9,960 nt of DNA, taken from positions 1 to 9,960 of the forward strand of contig JAILNT010000435.1 of the NCBI GenBank assembly GCA_024691265.1, read 5' to 3'. Made by a program: the position numbers and the translations under genes. This document shows, in pieces, positions 6,433-9,960 of this stretch. Below the pieces are notes generated by a model. The model saw only the letters and a list, made by a program, of their open reading frames with translations, made no database searches and had not been told where the DNA came from. Position 1 is the first letter of the stretch, and every line of letters begins with the position of its first letter. The DNA comes from Treponema sp. (GTDB taxonomy: Bacteria > Spirochaetota > Spirochaetia > Treponematales > Treponemataceae).

Positions 6433-8526
6433 GTGAAGAAAAACGAACATACTCCCTCTTTCAGGGGAAAAATAGCAAATAGGATTTTAAAGTTTATACT
6501 GCTAGCTTTTATCTTATTTTTTAGTGCAATGGTTTTTGTTCTGGTTTCTCAAGTAAGAAAAACCATGACTAATTTCTATAAAGATTACACTATAAAAGTT
6601 GCCATGAGCAATGCTGATGAGATTTCAAGATGGGTTGATATCTATCTTAATGACATGAGAATCTATACTATGTCTGATGTTGTAAAAACAAGAGATGATA
6701 AGCAGATTGTCGACTGGCTTGAATCTCATGAAAGGCTAAAGAATGAAGACATGGAATATGTTTTCTACTGTGGTCTTGATGGAATTGCACATCTTGCAAA
6801 TGGTTCAAAATACGATATTAAGAATACTAGAATGTATAAAGCAGTATTCGAAGCAAAGGCTGTAACTAATGTTACGGCTCCTAGTAATTCTTTTGTAAGT
6901 GATAGACCTGTATTTTATGTAATTCGTTCTATCTACGATGAAGAATGGAATCCTATAGGATTTTTTGGAGGAGCTGTTTCTCTTGATACTCTTGAGGATA
7001 TTTCTAATAGCATTTCTGTAGGAAAAACAAGCTATGCATTTATCATAGATAGAAATGGTTCTTTAATGGCATATCCTGATAGAAGCCAGATAATGAAGCA
7101 GAATCTTCTTAAAGGAGATGCAGAATCAAAGAAACTTGCAGAGTATGTTTATAGCGAAGAACTCGGTACAACAGAATATATGAATGGGAAAGAACATAGA
7201 CATGCTTCTTTTTCTTCTATCGTTGGAACAAGCTGGTTCCTTGTTGTTTCTATGGCAGATTCTGAAGTACACGGACTTGCAAACAATCTCCGTAACGGTA
7301 TGCTTTTAATCATAACTGTTATTGGAATTTTGTTGCTTACAATAACAGGTTTACTTATAAGTCATGCTGTAAGACCTCTTGGTAAAGTTAATACGGCTAT
7401 AAATACAATAGCTTCTGGCGATGCCGACCTTACAAAAACTATACAGGTTACAACAAAAGACGAAATAGGACTTCTTGTAAATGGCTTTAACAGTTTTGTA
7501 GGCAAGCTTAGAACTATCGTTACAAATGTTAAGTTTTCAAAAGAAGAATTGGAAGATGCAGAACAGAATTTACAAAGTTCTATAAGTGAAACTTCAAGTT
7601 CGATTAGTGAGATTCTTGCTAATATAGATAGTGTTGGACATCAGGTAAATAATCAGGCTGATTCTGTAGATCAGACTGCAAGTGCTGTTACAGAAATTGC
7701 AAAAAATATTGAATCTCTTGAAAAGATGATACAGACACAGTCGGCAGGTGTTGCTGAAGCTTCTTCTGCTGTAGAAGAAATGATAGGAAACATCAAATCT
7801 GTAAACGGTTCTGTTGACATGATGGCAGAGCAATTTACAAGCTTGTCTGGAGATGCGGCTACAGGAAAAACAAAGCAAGATGCTGTAAACGAGCGTGTTC
7901 AAGATATTAAGAGTCAGTCGGCAATGCTTGTTGAAGCCAATTCTGTTATATCTGATATTGCACGTCAGACAAATATGCTTGCTATGAATGCTTCTATAGA
8001 AGCCGCTCATGCAGGTGAAGCTGGAAGAGGTTTCTCCGTTGTTGCAGATGAAATAAGAAAGCTTTCTGAAACTTCTACAGAACAGTCTAAGACTATTGGT
8101 GCTCAAATAAAGCGTATTATGCAGGCAATTAATGCCGTATCTGAAGCTTCTGCCGAATCTCATGAATCTTTCAATGCTGTATCAGACAAGATTGGACAGA
8201 CAGACGTACTTGTACAGCAGATAAAAGGAGCTATGCAAGAACAGCTTGAAGGCTCAAAGCAGATATTCACAGCTCTTAAAGATATGAACAATAGCACATC
8301 AGAAGTTAGTGTTGCAGCTTCAGAAATGGCAGAAGGAAATAAAGCTATCCTTGATGAAGTTCATCATCTGCAAGATGCAACAGGTCTTATTGAAGACAGC
8401 ATGAAACAGATGTCTATTGGTGCTGAATACATCAATAAGACAAGTGCTACTCTTTCTAATCTTTCAGAAGAAGTAAAAGATGCTGTTAAGACAATAAGCG
8501 GAGAAATTGATAAGTTTAAAGTCTAA
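6433..8526 (+). CDS. Methyl-accepting chemotaxis protein, double-Cache type
   Basis: A 697-residue chemoreceptor starting at GTG with GAGG 8 nt upstream (6421-6424). Layout: a short cytoplasmic tail, TM1 at about 18-40, a periplasmic region of about 245 residues with dCache character (YVFYCGLDG at 109-117, IGFFGGAVSLDTL at 175-187, YAFIIDRNGSLMAYPD at 201-216), TM2 at about 288-310, HAMP at about 312-362 (with RPL at 314-316 and GDADLTK at 329-335), then a long coiled-coil signalling domain. The hairpin tip that contacts CheA and CheW is IARQTNMLAMNASIEAAHAG (509-528), followed by EAGRGFSVVADEIRKLSE. The C-terminus is DKFKV, with no NWETF-type CheR tether. The amino-acid-binding Cache signature (R-x-W-Y) is not seen, so the ligand is unknown. 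It directly follows a sugar-binding protein, so sensing of free sugar or of loaded binding protein is plausible. A strong terminator follows. Confidence 0.95.
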   Translation: MKKNEHTPSFRGKIANRILKFILLAFILFFSAMVFVLVSQVRKTMTNFYKDYTIKVAMSNADEISRWVDIYLNDMRIYTMSDVVKTRDDKQIVDWLESHERLKNEDMEYVFYCGLDGIAHLANGSKYDIKNTRMYKAVFEAKAVTNVTAPSNSFVSDRPVFYVIRSIYDEEWNPIGFFGGAVSLDTLEDISNSISVGKTSYAFIIDRNGSLMAYPDRSQIMKQNLLKGDAESKKLAEYVYSEELGTTEYMNGKEHRHASFSSIVGTSWFLVVSMADSEVHGLANNLRNGMLLIITVIGILLLTITGLLISHAVRPLGKVNTAINTIASGDADLTKTIQVTTKDEIGLLVNGFNSFVGKLRTIVTNVKFSKEELEDAEQNLQSSISETSSSISEILANIDSVGHQVNNQADSVDQTASAVTEIAKNIESLEKMIQTQSAGVAEASSAVEEMIGNIKSVNGSVDMMAEQFTSLSGDAATGKTKQDAVNERVQDIKSQSAMLVEANSVISDIARQTNMLAMNASIEAAHAGEAGRGFSVVADEIRKLSETSTEQSKTIGAQIKRIMQAINAVSEASAESHESFNAVSDKIGQTDVLVQQIKGAMQEQLEGSKQIFTALKDMNNSTSEVSVAASEMAEGNKAILDEVHHLQDATGLIEDSMKQMSIGAEYINKTSATLSNLSEEVKDAVKTISGEIDKFKV

Positions 8527-8545
8527 CAACTTATTTTCTTAATAT

Positions 8546-8587
8546 TCGGGTAATAGCAGATAAATTATGCTGTTACCCGATTTTTTT
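8546..8587 (+). terminator. Rho-independent terminator after the chemoreceptor gene
   Basis: TCGGGTAATAGCA (8546-8558) pairs with TGCTGTTACCCGA (8568-8580) along 13 positions with one U-G pair and a 9-nt loop, followed directly by seven T (8581-8587). The run of T overlaps the stop codon of the convergent hemerythrin-like gene. On the - strand the hairpin is not followed by a U-run, so it may be only partly active for that gene. Confidence 0.92.
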
Positions 8588-8996
8588 AAAGCATTTTATA
8601 AAGTCCGCTTTCTTCTTTGGTTATTCTTTTCTCTATAGCAAGAGTTACCTTTTGAGCCTGTAAAGTGAAATCATTCACATTATCAAGTATTTTAGACTTT
8701 GTATTAAAGTTTTTATGGAAATCATCAAACACTTTCATAAGATTTCCCATTTCATCTATATATTCTTTTGCCGTTCTTCTTAATTCTTCTGAATCAGAAG
8801 ATAAAGCTTCGGGATAGAGGTTTTTATCTTCACTTGCAAGATGCATCATAAGAACACTAGAGAGTTTATTTATATCGGAAGCTATTATATCTGCACTGTT
8901 TTCTGTAATGGCAGAAGTTATATTTTTTTGAATGTCTTTTACAAGAGACAAAATAACTTTGTGTTTGTCCAAAAATAAATCCAGATTCATTCCCAT
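8586..8996 (-). CDS. Hemerythrin-like (HHE) cation-binding protein
   Basis: A 136-residue cytoplasmic protein, all-helical by eye. The start at 8996 is chosen because GGAGG (9002-9006) lies 5 nt upstream; the frame stays open 15 codons further, but that extension would run into the upstream gene. Probable metal ligands in hemerythrin order: His12 (LDKHKV), His52 and Glu56 (MMHLASEDKNLYPEAL, the HxxxE motif), His94 (DDFHKNF) and a Glu at 128 or 129 (ITKEESGLYK). The domain normally binds a di-iron centre for O2 or NO sensing, storage or iron repair. The usual fifth His is not obvious near the C-terminus, where EE is found. It is the second gene of a two-gene unit, 25 bp after the ferredoxin-like gene, which suggests joint action in redox stress. 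Confidence 0.8.
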   Translation of the reverse strand: MGMNLDLFLDKHKVILSLVKDIQKNITSAITENSADIIASDINKLSSVLMMHLASEDKNLYPEALSSDSEELRRTAKEYIDEMGNLMKVFDDFHKNFNTKSKILDNVNDFTLQAQKVTLAIEKRITKEESGLYKML

Positions 8997-9021
8997 AAAA
9001 ACCTCCAAGATATAGATTATG

Positions 9022-9732
9022 CTATTCGAGCATAATTCCATTTGTAGAAATTACATGTATTTGCCACGGAATAAACTTTCCGCTGTTTTTAAGTGCATTC
9101 TCAGCTGCAATTTGAAGTCCTGAACAGCAGGGTACTTCCATTCTTACTATTGTGACGCTCTTGATATTGTTGTTTTTGATAATTTCAGTGAGCTTTTCTG
9201 TATAATCTGTATTATCAAGTTTTGGGCATGCAATGAGAACTGCCCTTCCCTTTACAAAATCCCTGTGGAAATTTGCATAAGCATAAGCTGTACAATCTGC
9301 AGCAATAAGAAGATTTGCATTATCAAAGAAAGGTGCTTGTGTTGGTAAAAGCTTTATCTGTACAGGCCATGTAGTAAGCTGTGAAGGATAATCTGCCTGA
9401 CTTGAAGAAAAAGAAGCTGGAACAGGTGCAGCTTTCATCATTTTTATTTTTGTTCCTGGACAGCCTGTTCCTGAAGGAGCTTTCAAAGCTTTTAATATCT
9501 GCTTTCTTTTTTCCACAGCCTTTTCATCATATGGCAAAGATTCCCTTTCTTCGATTATAATAGCATTCTCAGGACAAGCTGGGAGACAATCACCAAAACC
9601 ATCGCAAAAATCGTCTCTTAAAAGCTTAGCCTTGCCATTTTCTATAACAATCGCATTTTCATGGCATGCAGTTGCACATAATCCGCAACCCACACATTTA
9701 TCTTCATCTATGTGAACTATCTTTCGTATCAT
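9022..9732 (-). CDS. 4Fe-4S ferredoxin-domain protein with Cys-rich C-terminal domain
   Basis: A 236-residue iron-sulfur protein. Cluster motif 1 is complete (CVGCGLCATAC, Cys13, 16, 19 and 23). Motif 2 is CDGFGDCLPACP (Cys43, 49, 53) and lacks the middle Cys, with Phe at 46, so the second cluster is either 3Fe-4S or has an unusual ligand. A GCPG motif (90-93) and Cys147, CP at 169-170 and PCC at 201-203 suggest another metal or redox site in the C-terminal domain (AADCTAYAYANFH, RMEVPCCSG). Similar ferredoxin-domain proteins occur in anaerobes near hemerythrin-like and Crp/Fnr genes, from general knowledge. The exact reaction is unknown; electron transfer in oxygen, NO or redox stress is likely. 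No ribosome-binding site precedes the ATG at 9732, and the ferredoxin motif starts right after it, so a nearly leaderless mRNA is possible. It is the first gene of the - strand unit. Confidence 0.85.
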   Translation of the reverse strand: MIRKIVHIDEDKCVGCGLCATACHENAIVIENGKAKLLRDDFCDGFGDCLPACPENAIIIEERESLPYDEKAVEKRKQILKALKAPSGTGCPGTKIKMMKAAPVPASFSSSQADYPSQLTTWPVQIKLLPTQAPFFDNANLLIAADCTAYAYANFHRDFVKGRAVLIACPKLDNTDYTEKLTEIIKNNNIKSVTIVRMEVPCCSGLQIAAENALKNSGKFIPWQIHVISTNGIMLE

Positions 9733-9734
9733 GC

Positions 9735-9764
9735 TTGTAAGAATATCAGACTTTTTTGTATTAG
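9735..9764 (+). promoter_or_regulatory. Possible promoter of the Crp/Fnr-family gene
   Basis: TTGTAA (9735-9740) and TATTAG (9759-9764) are separated by 18 bp, giving a start near 9771, inside the inverted repeat at 9767-9782. A regulator bound there would block its own transcription. Both hexamers are imperfect. Confidence 0.35.
9740..9745 (-). promoter_or_regulatory. Candidate -10 of the ferredoxin-like gene, near-leaderless
   Basis: TATTCT on the - strand (9745 to 9740). A start 6-7 nt beyond it falls at 9733 or 9732, the A of the ATG. There is no matching -35; instead the inverted repeat at 9767-9782 is centred about 41.5-42.5 bp upstream of that start. Confidence 0.35.
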
Positions 9765-9766
9765 AA

Positions 9767-9782
9767 TGTTGTTAAAGCAACA
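9767..9782. promoter_or_regulatory. Candidate Crp/Fnr-type operator in the divergent gap
   Basis: TGTTG (9767-9771) and CAACA (9778-9782) form a perfect 5-bp inverted repeat with a 6-bp spacer, the same architecture as Crp sites (TGTGA-N6-TCACA). It lies in the 66-bp gap between the ferredoxin-like gene and a divergent Crp/Fnr-family gene, so it is probably that regulator's own site. Confidence 0.55.
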
Positions 9783-9798
9783 GATGGAGAATATTTTT

Positions 9799-9960
9799 AT
9801 GGATATTGAATTACTTTCTCATACAGTACTTTTTAGAACAATGTTAAAAGAAGAAATTGAGAGTGTTCTAAATGAGGTAATGGCAATTGAAAAAAACTTT
9901 TTAAAAGGAGAAACTGTCTTTTCTGCTGGTATCAAAACAGATTCTTTTGGAATTGTTATG
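9799..9960 (+). CDS. Crp/Fnr-family transcriptional regulator, N-terminal 54 codons (cut by window edge)
   Basis: The frame is open from the ATG at 9799 to the window end. GGAG (9786-9789) is 9 nt upstream; an in-frame ATG at 9784 is less well placed. The 54 residues fit the start of the cyclic-nucleotide-binding-like domain of this family: LFRTMLKEEIESVLNEV (11-27), then FLKGETVFSAG (34-44) and DSFGIVM (48-54), the usual K-G-x-x-[IV]-F-x-x-G pattern leading into the beta-roll. The N-terminus has no Cys, so an Fnr-type N-terminal iron-sulfur cluster is not evident in this part; it looks closer to the regulators that control nitrosative or redox genes. It probably controls the divergent ferredoxin/hemerythrin unit. 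Confidence 0.8.
   Translation, partial: MDIELLSHTVLFRTMLKEEIESVLNEVMAIEKNFLKGETVFSAGIKTDSFGIVM

Noticed and set aside
6823..6990. Amino-acid-binding Cache signature in the chemoreceptor
   Set aside because: The region reads TRMYKAV instead of R-x-W-Y, so the Trp and following Tyr are missing and the ligand class cannot be assigned.
7594..8163. 189-codon open frame on the - strand inside the chemoreceptor gene
   Set aside because: It is antisense to the conserved signalling domain, rich in Cys, Ser, Arg and Tyr as expected of a shadow frame, and has no supporting context.
8997..9041. N-terminal extension of the hemerythrin-like protein overlapping the ferredoxin-like gene
   Set aside because: The strong GGAGG at 9002-9006 is inside this stretch and points to the ATG at 8996; the extra residues do not resemble a hemerythrin N-terminus.
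1..9960. CRISPR arrays, insertion sequences, tRNA or rRNA genes
   Set aside because: No regularly spaced repeats, transposase motifs, terminal inverted repeats or RNA-gene signatures were seen on either strand.

Overview
The window reads as a low-GC, diderm, anaerobic chromosome segment, most likely from a host-associated (gut, rumen or oral) spirochaete of the Treponema type. This is an inference from gene content: a lipoprotein with an LTGC lipobox, an outer-membrane beta-barrel ending in Phe, an arabinan-degrading GH43 lipoprotein with no SusC/SusD pair beside it, a sugar-type solute-binding protein, a spirochaete-like chemoreceptor, and a ferredoxin/hemerythrin pair typical of anaerobes. 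No rRNA or other decisive marker is present.

Left and central part (about 120-8526, + strand): five genes run in one direction. They are a lipoprotein carrying two copies of an unrecognised beta-rich module, a beta-barrel outer-membrane protein, a three-part GH43 enzyme (propeller, inserted module, C-terminal beta domain), a periplasmic sugar-binding protein, and a double-Cache-type chemoreceptor. Gaps are 18, 28, 47 and 82 bp. A good -35 (TTGACA, 121-126) lies upstream of the first gene and a strong Rho-independent terminator (8546-8587) follows the last. My reading is a polysaccharide (probably arabinan) capture, cleavage, import and sensing unit: a surface lipoprotein binds, the GH43 cuts, the barrel admits oligosaccharides, the binding protein captures them, and the chemoreceptor reports them. 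No permease or ATPase genes are in the window. The same module appears twice in the lipoprotein and once spliced into the GH43 propeller; this is the most interesting signal here.

Right part (8586-9960): a convergent two-gene unit on the - strand (4Fe-4S ferredoxin-like protein, then a hemerythrin-like protein, 25 bp apart) is divergent from the start of a Crp/Fnr-family regulator that runs off the right edge. The 66-bp divergent gap contains a Crp-spaced inverted repeat (TGTTG-N6-CAACA, 9767-9782). It is placed where a class II activator site would sit for a nearly leaderless ferredoxin transcript. This looks like a small redox, oxygen or NO stress module.

Four starts were moved inward from the longest reading frame because a ribosome-binding site and signal peptide fit better (genes at 285, 1389, 5058 and 8996).
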